Of a stretch of DNA of 64,000 nt, positions 12,060 to 25,267 are shown one piece after another. The stretch is from positions 434,001-498,000 of the forward strand of contig NEEC01000011.1 of the NCBI GenBank assembly GCA_002189035.1, given 5' to 3'. The stretch is from Utricularia gibba (taxonomy: Eukaryota; Streptophyta; Magnoliopsida; Lamiales; Lentibulariaceae). Made by a program: the position numbers and the translations under genes. Within the stretch, counting starts at the first letter, position 1. Every line of letters begins with the position of its first letter. A model generated the notes under the pieces. That model had not been told where the DNA came from. It did no database searches and saw only the letters and a list, made by a program, of their open reading frames with translations.

Positions 12060-14279
12060 TTATGTCGGTACAGTCGGCTTTGTAAGCCGCGGAGCAATGT
12101 GTTGAAGCCTGCTCAGTAGTTCACCACAGGTGATGGAACCACCCGCGTCGTGTTTTGGCTGCGCAAATTCGGGAAGAAGCTCTGTTCCATCGTGGGCTTC
12201 CCACAAGTTGCAAAAGCATGACATGATGGTTGAAAGGAGTTCATTATCAAGAATGATGCCAGCAGCTGCCATTTCATGGAGCAAGCCAAAAACTTGTTCT
12301 TGGTCACCCTCTGCACTGAAACCTTTTAGCAAAGAATCATATACAAATGCATCTGGTAGGAGGCCAGAGGCCTTCATCCTCTTCAATAACACTTTAGCCT
12401 CCTTGGTCAGTCCTGCTTTTGAAAGGCGGTTAATCAGCACAGAATACGTTAGAGCATCTGGAGTCAGGCCCGTGTTCAGCATATCGCCCATTAACTTAAA
12501 CGCATACTGAATGTCCCCTGCTTTGATAACTGAATCAATCAAGATGTTGTAGGAGACAACATCTGGGACACAGTTGCCACTCGCCATATCTTCAAACAAG
12601 TCTCTTACTTGCTCCATGCTGCTTTCTTTGCTCAAGGAAGACATCAGGGCATTGTAGTCATAAGACGTAGGTTTTGGACCCCTTCTTTTCATCTCCATAA
12701 AAATACCTTTTGCAATGTTTATACAGCAACATTTGCACAATCCATCAATAAGAGCACTATAAGCTCTTGCATCCGGAGTAATACCTGACTGTAGAAACTC
12801 TTTCCAAAGGCTCATAGGTTTTTGAACGTCTCCTATCCTTAGATATGCCCCTATGAGTACATCATATGATGTAATGGAATTTAAATTCTTCAGAGTGGCT
12901 GCTGCACGAGCAATTTTTTCTGCATCCTCAAGACGACCTTCACTGCACAGCCCTTGGACTAATATACTGATTGTAAATTCATCAGGCTCAGCTCTGATGA
13001 TCTTGAATTGCTCCAAAAAATTCGACGCACCATCACTCTTTCCAAGCTCATGAAGACCGCCCATTACTCCGTTGCGATTAACTAAATCAGATGTCTTCCC
13101 CTTCGTGATCATCATTTCAACGATTTTAGTAGCATCCTCAATCTGTCCATTCTGGCATAAGCCTTTGAGTAGAATGTTCAGTGTTACAGTGTTTGGGTTA
13201 ATGCCCTTCTCCAGCATGAAGGCCAGCATTTTGATAGCCTCGTTAGTTCTCCCAACTTCAGAAAGTTTGCTGATCATAGACGTGCACAAAACGACATCAG
13301 GCTGGATCCCGTTACTTATCATATCTTGAAACAAATTCATGGCTTTGTTAAGTTCCCCTTTCAAGCACAGTCCCCCCATCAAGGACGAATAGGTGATCAG
13401 ATTTGGAGGAATCCCACTGCTCAGCATGTAATTGAAAAGCTCCTCTGCTTTATCAATATCTCCTCTCCCACAAAACCCCGCTACCAAAGTGCTGCAGACT
13501 ACAACATCAAGTTCAATCCCCTTCCCTTTCATTTCCTCAAAAAATCTCAAAGCTTCATCCAAGTTGTCTTCTTTGAGACCATTGATCAGAATGCTGTAAG
13601 TTATCAGATCAGGGTCAATGCGTGAAAGCTCCATCCTCATCTTTACGTCCATTGCTTGTCTAAATTTTCTTTCTCGGCAAAATCCCTGAATCAGCGTATT
13701 AAAACTCACACGATTGGGAGCCACAGAGTTTCTCTCCATTTCACCCAAAAACTGCAAAGCCTTTGAAGTAGAACCATTACAACAAAACCCATTCAAAATA
13801 ACGTTGGCAAGATAGATATTAACAAAATACCCACGCTTCAAAATCAACGCGATAACAGAAAGAGCCAACTCGGGCACCCCGAAGAACACCAAAGACTCAA
13901 CCAACGAAGACAATGAAAAATAATACCTCGGTGACACCCCAGCACTAGTCATTTTCTTGTATGCAGAGAAAGCCATTTTATGTTCCTTATTCCTAGAAAG
14001 GGTTAGCAGAACAAGGTCGCACAAGCGCCCTGAAGGAATGAGGCCCTTGTCCACCGATTTCTCAAAAAGCATAAAAGCTTTCCGTGAATTACCGGAACTG
14101 GGTTTTGTGAACATGGACGTAATCTCCACCTCTACTTCATCGAAACCTTGTAATGATCCGGAAACAGTATTCAAGCTTGGGGCTGATGTGAACTGACTGA
14201 CAAACACTAAATTTCTAGCAGAAGAACGCAAGTAATAGTTGAAAAAAAGAGAATTCTTTGATGTGGCTTTGAACGCCAT
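12060..14279 (-). CDS. P-class pentatricopeptide repeat protein (739 aa), single exon
   Basis: Organelle RNA-binding protein of the pure PPR (P) class, which typically stabilise, process or splice one organelle transcript. One uninterrupted ORF with ATG at 14279. The body is a run of degenerate 35-residue repeats, roughly fifteen or more, with typical helix starts such as NRVSFNTLIQGFCRERKF, DVVVCSTLVAGFC, NLITYSSLMGGLC, DARAYSALIDGLC, DVVSYNILIDSVIKAG and DALTYSVLINRLSKAG. No E, DYW or SMR domain follows. The first ~25 residues are rich in Ser/Arg/Asn with almost no acidic residues, as in mitochondrial or plastid presequences. The target RNA cannot be named. It faces the RBP45-like gene head to head across 322 bp. 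Confidence 0.93.
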   Translation of the reverse strand: MAFKATSKNSLFFNYYLRSSARNLVFVSQFTSAPSLNTVSGSLQGFDEVEVEITSMFTKPSSGNSRKAFMLFEKSVDKGLIPSGRLCDLVLLTLSRNKEHKMAFSAYKKMTSAGVSPRYYFSLSSLVESLVFFGVPELALSVIALILKRGYFVNIYLANVILNGFCCNGSTSKALQFLGEMERNSVAPNRVSFNTLIQGFCRERKFRQAMDVKMRMELSRIDPDLITYSILINGLKEDNLDEALRFFEEMKGKGIELDVVVCSTLVAGFCGRGDIDKAEELFNYMLSSGIPPNLITYSSLMGGLCLKGELNKAMNLFQDMISNGIQPDVVLCTSMISKLSEVGRTNEAIKMLAFMLEKGINPNTVTLNILLKGLCQNGQIEDATKIVEMMITKGKTSDLVNRNGVMGGLHELGKSDGASNFLEQFKIIRAEPDEFTISILVQGLCSEGRLEDAEKIARAAATLKNLNSITSYDVLIGAYLRIGDVQKPMSLWKEFLQSGITPDARAYSALIDGLCKCCCINIAKGIFMEMKRRGPKPTSYDYNALMSSLSKESSMEQVRDLFEDMASGNCVPDVVSYNILIDSVIKAGDIQYAFKLMGDMLNTGLTPDALTYSVLINRLSKAGLTKEAKVLLKRMKASGLLPDAFVYDSLLKGFSAEGDQEQVFGLLHEMAAAGIILDNELLSTIMSCFCNLWEAHDGTELLPEFAQPKHDAGGSITCGELLSRLQHIAPRLTKPTVPT

Positions 14280-14601
14280 AGACCACGGCCTTCAAGCTCA
14301 AATGAAGAGTTTTTCGTTAGCAACTCGACGAATAACATTACAGAAACAATATATCATTCAGACCGAAAGTTTACCGAAGAGTCGAAAAAATGGGAGGAAC
14401 GAGAAGACGAGATTAGGGCCTTCGTGGTGATCTCCTAACGTTTTCGCCACATGGGCCTTGGATTGGCCCAACTACAGAATTCCCTAATGGGCTAAATGAT
14501 TATTTTAGCTCTGGATTCATAAATTCCGGTGAGGCGGTTGATGCCTAGAGGACGAATGCAAGAGGCGAAGTTGAAGTAGTCGAGGATCGGAAAAAGCAGG
14601 A
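14280..14601. promoter_or_regulatory. Shared 322-bp divergent promoter (PPR / RBP45-like)
   Basis: Start codons at 14279 (minus) and 14602 (plus) leave only 322 bp for both leaders and promoters, so the control region must be shared or overlapping. GGGCC/TGGGCC-type boxes (GGGCC at 14416-14420, TGGGCCTTGG at 14452-14461, TTGGCCC at 14465-14471) resemble the TCP-bound site II class common in plant housekeeping and organelle-related genes. That motif reading is inference. Confidence 0.5.
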
Positions 14602-16912
14602 ATGAATTCGACAGCGGTGCCGTATCACCAACCCACAACTCTGGATGAGGTTCGCACCCTGTGGATTGGGGATTTGCCTTATTGGGCCGACGAGAACTAT
14701 CTCCGAGGATGGTTCCCGCACACGGGGAGGTAAGATTCATGGCTTTGTTGTTTATGCGGCACTTTCCTCTCCCTAGTGATGAAAAAAAAAAAAACTTCTC
14801 ATTTGATATTGTACTAGTGCATACCGTCAAGGATAGCCGGTGTTCCTGGTTACTTGAGGATTACAGCAACAGTATATCCGAACAGAATTCTTAACATAAT
14901 GTTGAGGATGCAGAAATTAGTATTGAGATAGTACTAATAGATATTGTGTTATGTAAATTTGAAGAGGAATGCATTAGAGGTATTGCACATGCATGAAGAT
15001 AGTTATTCAATATTTTATCTGGATATAGTTCTCATCGTGGATCGATAATGAGTAGACTTCTCTCTGGGAAGAAGGCACAGTAAATTTTCTGCTGTGGTTA
15101 ATTTTCAGCTTTGAAATTAGAAGAATGAATGTCACAAAGATGGGCATTTGTGGAATGTTGATTGGTTGGTGTTTAAATTGAGCTTTTTCAATGGCATTTA
15201 GGTGCTTTCAGTTAAAGTCATCCGGAACAAGGTTACTGGTCAGCCAGAGGGTTATGGATTTGTAGAGTTCACATCCCATCATGTGGCAGAAAGTGTTCTA
15301 CAGTCGTACAATGGCACTCAAATTCCTGGAACTGAACTAACTTTTAGGTTGAATTGGGCGTCTTCGGGGTTGGAGAGAGGAGAGTTGATGCAGGACCTGA
15401 GCACTCTATCTTTGTTGGAGATTTGGCACCGGACGTTACTGATTATTTATTGCAAGAGACCTTCAGAGCCAGTTATCCATCCGTTAGGGGAGCGAAAGTT
15501 GTCATGGACCCCAATACAGGCAGGTCAAAAGGCTATGGGTTTGTAAAGTTTGCTGATGAGATGGAGAGGAACAGAGCAATGGTCGAGATGAATGGTGTTT
15601 ATTGCTCAACTAGGCCCATGAGAATCAGTGCTGCTACACCCAAGAAAACCGCAACAGGTGTCCAACCAAATGCCCCCAGTAATGGTGAGGAGTGCTCAGT
15701 GAGATCATATATGCTGACACATGTTTACTCTACTCGCTGTATGCAAGCTTATGCAAGAGAAATATAATTCAACTCCCAAATGTCGATTTGCTGATTCCTT
15801 GGTTTTTGCTAGCATAAGGAAGTTTATGTTTTTCTTTATCCCCTCTTGCAGCAGCATATCCAGCTTCTCTTTATTCTGCTCCTGTTCAGACAATTCCCAT
15901 GGATACTGACACAACCAACACTACCGTAAGCCACCAAAAGGCTCATCTCTTATTGGTCCCTATTGGTTTTTTTCTTTACCATATTTCCTAAGAGCAGGTT
16001 TTCGTTGGTAATCTGGATCCCAATGTGACCGAAGAAGAGCTGAGGCAAGTATTCCTGCAATTTGGAGATATTGTCTATGTCAAAATTCCAGCAGCCAAGG
16101 GCTGTGGTTTTGTTCAGTTTTCTGCAAGGTAAATCCATATGGCCGTTTTTTCTTATTCTGGAATTTTGCAGTTAGTTCTCTTAACATGTAATTCCATAGG
16201 ACATATGCAGAGGAGTCAATTCAGAGGATGCAAGGAGCCACAATTGGTCAACAGGTTGTTCGCTTATCGTGGGGAAAGAGTCTCTCCGCAAAACAGGTAG
16301 CTTCCGAAATGATTGCCATGTTTACAGCGCCCATGGACGTCATTTGATATTCAATAGGGTTATCATGTAGGATGTTACCGGCTCTTGGGTTCAACCATCA
16401 GACCCAAATCAAGTGAACGCTTACTATGCTTACGGACATGGCTATGATCCATACACCTATGGAGCGACCCCAGATCCTTCACAATGTGCGTATGGTGGAT
16501 ATCTGCAGTACCCGCACCAGGTGAGTCCAGACTTATCTTTTTTAGTGGAATCCCTGCTGGAAAGTCTAAAGAGAAATAACTGATAGCTGAACCGTGAAGC
16601 GTAAACCATACTTCTTTGTGACTGATTTTCACACGGTCTGGATTCTGAAACAGGTAGAAGGGTCGCACGACATGGCTGTGTTGCCGGCTCTTGCTCCAGC
16701 GTTGGAACAAAGGGATGAGATATATGACCCGTTAGCTGCACCAGATGTTGATAGGTATCACTCTTCCTATCGGGTTCATGTCTTCTTTCCCTCCTGGGCT
16801 GAAGTGGTAATCCTTTTTCAGGCTAAACGCTGCATACCTTGCCACTCATGGGCGTACCATTCTGGGGAGGCCATTGTGGCTGACCACATCGGTGGTAGCA
16901 GAGCAGAACTAG
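14602..16912 (+). CDS. RBP45: RBP45/RBP47-type three-RRM RNA-binding protein, with two single-base frame breaks
   Basis: Oligouridylate/poly(A)-binding protein family of nuclear mRNA metabolism. Exons: 14602-14729, 15202-15684, 15852-15925, 15998-16128, 16200-16296, 16371-16520, 16654-16754, 16822-16912. RRM1 spans LWIGDLPYWADENYL to GYGFVEF; RRM2 SIFVGDLAPDVTDYLL to GYGFVKF; RRM3 VFVGNLDPNVTEEEL to GCGFVQF; a C-terminal tail ends LATHGRTILGRPLWLTTS. Exons 3-8 join in phase. Two breaks stand out. Exon 1 ends HTG+AG with four G at 14724-14727 where five would give HTGE in frame. In exon 2, TCTTCGGG around 15360-15366 lacks one T for the family NWASFG. Both are one-base losses at short homopolymers in an otherwise well-conserved protein. 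I call a gene with probable sequence errors rather than a pseudogene, but a recent null allele is possible. Confidence 0.85.
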
Positions 16913-17779
16913 CCGCGGGTTTGCTGGGCCGCAGAAAGAAGACTGATGATGATAAAGTAGGTGTCTCTGTTTGGACTTTTGCCGCAGCCGTCAGAAATGT
17001 ATTCCATTTGCAGTATGTACTCCCCAGAAACAGCCATGGACTCGTTTTCTTGGCCACATGTTGAACAGTCAGAACAATTCAGACATAAACGAACAATACC
17101 ACCAAACGCCATCTCTTAATCAGTCTTAATTAGCAGACGTTGAATCTTTCCGTGATTAGGCAAGGATTAACGGTCTAAAAAGCCGGTGGGGCCCGATGCT
17201 GGCATTTCAAGCTAAAGTTGAGCTGAAAAGGGAAGGGGTTGGGTTCGGAATCTCGTGAGGGGAAGAAGATCACTGTTCAACTACCACTCTCGCTGTCATC
17301 GACAGATCTACGCACTTGTATCTTACTGCTTTTGCTATCTGCGTTTCACTTCTTCACTTTTCAGTCCTCTTTGCTTCCTCGTTTTCTCCCATTCATTGCG
17401 CCACCGCCGGAACAATCGGTAAAGACGGCTGCTGGTACATTAATTAATTTCGTGCATTTTGCTGCTTTTCGGCTATTCCCTGGCATCCTGTTAATTTACC
17501 TTTTCTTTGTGTTTTGCTCTGTTCGGGGCTTAATTCATGTGTGGACCATTTTTTTTTTCTGTATATATGTATTTTTTCTTGGAGTCCATGGCTTCTCACT
17601 GCATGATGTCCATTTCTTCCGGCTCTTACAAATTTTCATAGTGTTGTATGAAGATTTTTTTTTCGAAACAGTGGATCGTGTATGGTGTGCATTTTAAGGG
17701 TTTTTTTATAACTATTTTAGATATTTCGTGTACAGAGAAAAGGAGATTGGGGATTATCGAGATTGGCAGTTGTTGAATC
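16913..17779 (+). promoter_or_regulatory. RBP45-like 3' flank and CDPK promoter/5' leader
   Basis: No conserved coding sequence. From about 17.24 kb the sequence is pyrimidine-rich and looks like the leader of the CDPK, with a plausible leader intron (GT near 17419, polypyrimidine tract and CAG at 17734-17736 shortly before the ATG). The intron is inference. Confidence 0.4.
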
Positions 17780-20152
<2,373 letters not shown>

Positions 20153-20779
20153 CTATCACAAGAGAAGAGTGCTCGGATCAAGCCATTCTGCGGTGGCAGC
20201 ACAATGCTTCTAATTGTGTGCCTGAGAGTGTAAAAGGTTTGAGTTGTTACTACATCCAATGGCTTTGGTCCGATGCGCCCCTGGAACCCGTCGAACCAAC
20301 CTAATCAAACCGGTTAACACAACAGAAAGGTGGTAAGGAAACTGTTACAATAATCATTTGGCGTTTTCTGAAACGGTGCAAGTTCTTTTTTCGTATGGGA
20401 TCAACATCAGCATTCGTTGTTAAGAGGGTGTGCCTCTTGTTTTAATGTCTAGGAGTGTGTAACTAGTGGCTATTTTGCTTCATGTGTTCCAGACGCTTGA
20501 CATGTAAATGGGGTTATTTGTCTTTGGGGTGGTATTTTGCTTCTGAGGTATCTATCAATGGTTGTCAGATCCTATGAACGAAGCCCATTGTTAAGTACAC
20601 TCTTGTTGTTTGCAAAGAAGTGTCTTCTAGTACTCTCCCTGCTTCGTGGAAAATGAAAATCTACATCGAATGTTTTAGCCTTCGCAGAGCAACAGTGCAC
20701 AGAACTGGGGATCACTGTTGCTGCATCATAGGAGGGCATGATATTATTATGTCCTAGCCACTTAGCCTGTGGGAAATCT
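20153..20779. other. Convergent 3' region between CDPK and ABCG genes
   Basis: 627 bp holding both 3' UTRs. No conserved ORF, RNA gene or repeat is visible. Confidence 0.6.
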
Positions 20780-23463
20780 TCAGTGCATTGGGGAGTTTAG
20801 ACCCTCTTGAGAAGCCATAGTGTGCATAGCTTGATATCTCTTTGAAGAGAAAGGCTGCGGCATGCTTCGAAACGAAGGCCTCTTCTTGAGCTGATGAATT
20901 GTCTTTTTCGCGTGACAGCTTCGGTAGATCGGCATGGCACTCTCCTTGAACTTGATGGAGAAAAGGAATAGCAGCCGGAAAGCCACTACAAGTGCTGCTA
21001 TTGCCGACAGATCCCACCATTTTGAATGGCTGATGGGGATGCCAAGCCAAGAACGAAGTATCCTTTCACCTGGTACTTTGGGTTGCCCCTTTTGCAGGGG
21101 TTCAAACTCCACCCCTATCAGTTCATTCTTCATGGCACCCTGTAAAGAATTTCAAGTGCTATCCACAGTTATCTTTGATTTCTTCAAACTCCGCATTGGA
21201 TACAGTAGGAGGGCGATGTTCGCACCTGTAATGCCCATGACATGTAGTTGAGGTAATAAACTGGGTATTTCCAGACTATTGCCGGGAGATCAGGGAATCG
21301 ACGGAAGAATCCTGATGTAGTCATCATAAGAGCCTGCGTTGCCAAGCCAAGTTCAGGTTAGATAGATAGAACATTGCTACTGCTATTGATTTTGTACTGA
21401 GAATTAAAATACTTGCCACAAATCCAGCCCCAAGGAGGACGCACATCAAGAAATTAGGAACGAATGCAGCGATGACCAACATGCAGCTCTCTGTGACAGC
21501 TATGGAGAGAAAGAAGTCTAGGGTGAAGAATGCAAAGTGGGATAACCCTGAATGATACTTCATCATGTAAAAGGTGATTGCTGCTGTGCTGCACGAAATC
21601 CCAACCAGGAATGGGAATGAAGAGATGAAGTTTGATAGGATGTACACCAGAACACCATAATGCTTGCTGAGCCTCTCCTTACTGAATACCTGCTTTTTTT
21701 TTTTTTTCAGAATGAGCAATTGGAGTTAGTTACCCTGGCATTGTCTAGTTGGTGCATCAAGTCAGATGGATTGACCTTCATTTCTTCGATGAGTGATGGG
21801 AAGCCTCCTATCGTCATTAGCATCATGAAACCGAACACGAAAGCCCCCCTGCCCCCCTGTCTTGGACTGAAGTGATGAGGTAATTTTCTCCAGTGTTGAA
21901 GAAGATGGTTCCTACACTGATGGATACGGCTATGTAGACTAAGATCCGTACCCAGTAGTACCCAATGTCCCTGTTCATGTTGACGAAAGATCGCTTGGTT
22001 AAGGTCTTGAGCTGTGTCATCCATGTTGGCTTGATGGATTTAACCTCCCCAAAGCCAGACCCTTGCTGCGAGAATCAACCTTGAATATTTCTGCCGATTT
22101 CCTTGGGTGGCATGATTGAAATCAGAACCAAATGTGGGAAAATGCTTACATAAGTTGACAATTCTTGTGCTCTTGCTTTCACTCGTGGTGCATATTTTGA
22201 GCTCTGGTACTTCTGAATAAGGCTTGCTCGTATTTCTGCTGTTGGTGGTAGATCCATGGCTGATCCACTGCTGGATCCTTGCTGTAACAAGTCCTTGACA
22301 TCTCCCTGATTGGAAGAGATGCATTCCACAGAGTTGGGATGATACAAAGGGTCCATCACCATTAGAAAATCAGGCACTTACCTTTCGTCTAAAACTTCCG
22401 TTCAACGTTTTCTTCACATTGTCAAAGTCTGAATTTGTGCATACTAGAAAATGATCTGAAGGGTTTCTTCTAGTCGGGCATGGGAAGCCGGCCTCGGCAA
22501 AGAACTGCAAACACAAGATAAATGGGTGTCTAGCCAAGCCGTCTATTAGCCTTTGCAGGTGTGGTGAAAGTACCTCTGTGGCTTTGTCAGCTTCCCCAAA
22601 GTAAATGGTTTCTCCATTAGACAGGAGGAGTAGATCGTGGAACAGGGCGAAGACTTGACTGTTGGGCTGGTGAATGGACGAGATGATGGTTCTGCCGCTC
22701 AGTGAGAGGCTTCGGAGAGTCTGCACGACAAAGAAACTAGCGGCACTGTCGAGACCGGAGGTGGGTTCATCCAGAAGCAACAGACTGGGCTGCGTTATGA
22801 TTTCCAAACCGATGCTGAGCCTCCTCTTCTCCCCTCCGCTTATCCCCCGCCGATGCCAGTTCCCGATCACCGTATCAGCACAGTCCTGCAGTCCCATTTC
22901 AGATATGGTCGTCTCCACTGCGTCGTTGAGCTCTTCCCTGGTGGTACCCTTGGGAAAGCGAAGCTTGGCGGAGTAGGCAAGCGTCTCTCGGACGGTGAGG
23001 GTCCCCAAGAAGCCGCATTCTTGAGTAACATATGCCTGTTGAGCATCTCAGTTAATCACAAGAAAGATGCGGGCTTATGATGCTAACTCACTCACCCAAT
23101 GCTGTCGTTGAGTTTCCTCCTCCTCCCGTTGAGAGAAATGCTTCCTGACATGACCACGTTGATGGACAGCCTCCCTGCGGGCACAACACAAACAATAATC
23201 CATTGCTGTTCCATCAAAAAATGGGTATGGGTGAATGCAGCGGTTGGAGAGGGACCTGCCAAGGTGTCCAAGAAGGTGGACTTGCCGGAGCCGGAAGGGC
23301 CCATGACGGCCATCATCCTTCCCCGGAGAGCGTATCCGGTTATCCCGTTAATGAGGCGTCGGGTGGGGCCAGTTCCGGTGTTGGGCAGCAGCACCATCAA
23401 GTCCTCCCAGACCAAGCCCCCGGCTGCCGGAGGAGGAGGAGGAGCCGTTGCCTGGATCTCCAT
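20780..23463 (-). CDS. ABCG: ABCG half-transporter, ABCG12/ABCG15-like, with two single-base frame breaks
   Basis: Plasma-membrane half-size ABC transporter of the clade exporting cuticular wax and pollen-wall lipids. Nine exons on the minus strand: 23256-23463, 23096-23174, 22574-23035, 22382-22504, 22150-22305, 21776-22065, 21417-21689, 21226-21333, 20780-21139; about 686 residues after correction, the usual length. Nucleotide domain: Walker [10 protein letters not shown], signature ISGGEKRR, Walker [13 protein letters not shown], and IHQP. The membrane half has [22 protein letters not shown] and [15 protein letters not shown], and the tail [11 protein letters not shown] is typical. Breaks: exon 2 ends ATTGG before the donor where ATTGGG is needed. 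In exon 6, two C6 runs at 21846-21858 lack one base between SVQDRG and GAFVFGF. Intron 7 uses a GC donor (GTG/GCAAGT), keeping the family length. Likely a functional gene with base errors. Confidence 0.86.
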
Positions 23464-24360
23464 TTATTTCGGGGAGCAGGAAGAAGAAGCAGGAGAAGAA
23501 TCAAGTGGGGCGAAGAGAAAGTGTTGAGTTGGTGATTCTTGTACAAAGCCAACCAGCCAATCAAGCCATCAATCCATTCCAATGTGTATGGGGGGGGCGT
23601 TAGGAGTTGGGGATGCGGGCCCGGCGCCATGAGTGCGGTAGCAGGGCTGCCAGCAGACGACAAATTAAAGCTCACTTCAACTACCCTATCCCTACCCCTA
23701 CCCCTACCCCTCTTCTCCCCTTCCTGGCTTCTTCTTCAGATGGAGCCTGGAGGAGAGCGGAGGGGAGGGGAGGGGAGGGGGAGGGGAGGGTGCCACCGAG
23801 AAGAAGGAAAACAAGCATGATGGAAGGGGTGGGGGCAAGATGGCCGGCTTCGCAACATCAACCCATCTCCATGTCCATGCCCATGTCCATGTCCATGTCC
23901 ATGTGTGTGTTGGGACAAGATGATGAGGACATTCTTGACAGTCCCAGTTCAAAAACACGAGAAAGAGAGAGGATGGGATGATTGTGCATTCATTTGTTTC
24001 CTTCAGGGTAGTTCCGTTGGACGTAGGCGAGGCCTGGGACCCACTCTCATTCATTAAGCCCCAGCCCCAGCCCCTGACCTATCCAATCTAATCTAATCGC
24101 CTTCCCTTCCCTTCCATCCGGCCGATATCATTTACAGTTGACAGCACCATTTCATTTCGTGGAGGGGCTGCTGTGCTGTCGCCGCCATTGACAAAGACTC
24201 CACTCCAATGCTCGAGAGACAGAGAGAATCAGCAGGCTGGGCTTTCTTCCAAAAAAGAAGCCCAAACGCCACCCGCCCTCCATCATTCTCCATATTCCTT
24301 TCCACTCTTCAAAAGCGTCTAGCTACACAAAGAGAATCTCTAGCCCAATAGTGTATACAT
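23464..24360. promoter_or_regulatory. ABCG upstream region rich in simple repeats
   Basis: No coding exon is supported. The region carries several low-complexity tracts: CCCTA units at 23683-23710, GGGGA units at 23756-23790, and a TCCATG/CCCATG hexamer array at 23868-23903. The last of these yields spurious His/Gly ORFs on both strands. Presumably it includes the ABCG promoter and leader. Confidence 0.5.
23868..23903. repeat. Hexanucleotide array TCCATG x6 (one CCCATG variant)
   Basis: Six tandem hexamers, followed by a short GT run. They lie in the upstream region of the ABCG gene. Simple-sequence expansion, not protein coding. Confidence 0.9.
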
Positions 24361-25250
24361 ATATATAGAAAGAGAGAAAGGGTGTTTTACACCCGCTATA
24401 AGTGACAATAGTTTATTAGGTCAGTGTGTTTTGTTAGCTTATAAATTATGATTTTAAAGTGACTTATAAATAATTTTTGAGAATTATATGAAAACTATTT
24501 AAGAGTAATTTACATATAGAATACATAAATTCATAATTCCATACGTTCTTCATTGAAGATTAAGTACCTATTAGATTTATTTTTTAAAGGTTGCTTAACA
24601 ATAAGTTTTAAATTTTAGGGTGTTTGATAGTTATAGTGAAGACTAACAATATCATTTGTCCTCACATGTCTGAAATAATTTTTGGAATGTGAAGATTCAT
24701 GTATGGGGGGGGGGGGGGGGTTAGGTTAGGTTTACATTCACAATTTCTTATTATTCATCTTCTATCCCATTTATTCCAATCGTGAATGAACGTAATTTTT
24801 ATGTTGAAAGACAAGAGTTCATATTCTTTTAGGTACACAACCAGGATTTTATTATCAAGCACTTGTGTAAGACAAGATAGCAAGAATTACAGAGTAAGTA
24901 AAATGAAGTCTTCCACCTTCAATGTGAGCTTATGGACAAACATTATAAACTCATTTTTGGTGAACAATTTAGCTTGTTCTCATTAGCATAGCAATCATTA
25001 TCAGATCCATTTGCCTATGAAGAGACATATCCAAATGCTTCTCATGAAATTGTGATCACCAAAACAACATTCTTCTTATGGGTTTTTGTAGCTGATTTCT
25101 ATGCATGAAATTTTAAATTCGCCTCCTCCAATTATTTCCATTCATTATTGGGTTCATTTTCTATTATGATCTCATTTTGATTATATATTGTGGTTTCTTG
25201 AGTTTCCGTCAATTCTATTTCATGATTTTATAATGGTATACATGATATGT
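24361..25250. other. AT-rich repeat-like intergenic DNA
   Basis: AT-rich sequence with no gene. It includes a run of about 14 G at 24707-24720 followed by a GGTTAGGTTAGG motif. It is probably part of the transposon debris that continues to about 28.3 kb. Confidence 0.4.
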
Positions 25251-25267
25251 TGTTCCGTTTGTGATAT

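Noticed and set aside
14602-16912. RBP45-like gene as a pseudogene
   Set aside because: Only two single-base homopolymer losses in a fully conserved protein; neighbouring genes show the same kind of error, so a base-call problem is more likely. Not excluded.
20780-23463. ABCG gene as a pseudogene
   Set aside because: All ABC motifs, exon borders and the conserved C-terminus are intact; the two breaks are at G runs.
23607-23981. Ser/Met- and Gly/Arg-rich ORFs on both strands
   Set aside because: They are translations of GGGGA, CCCTA and TCCATG simple repeats.
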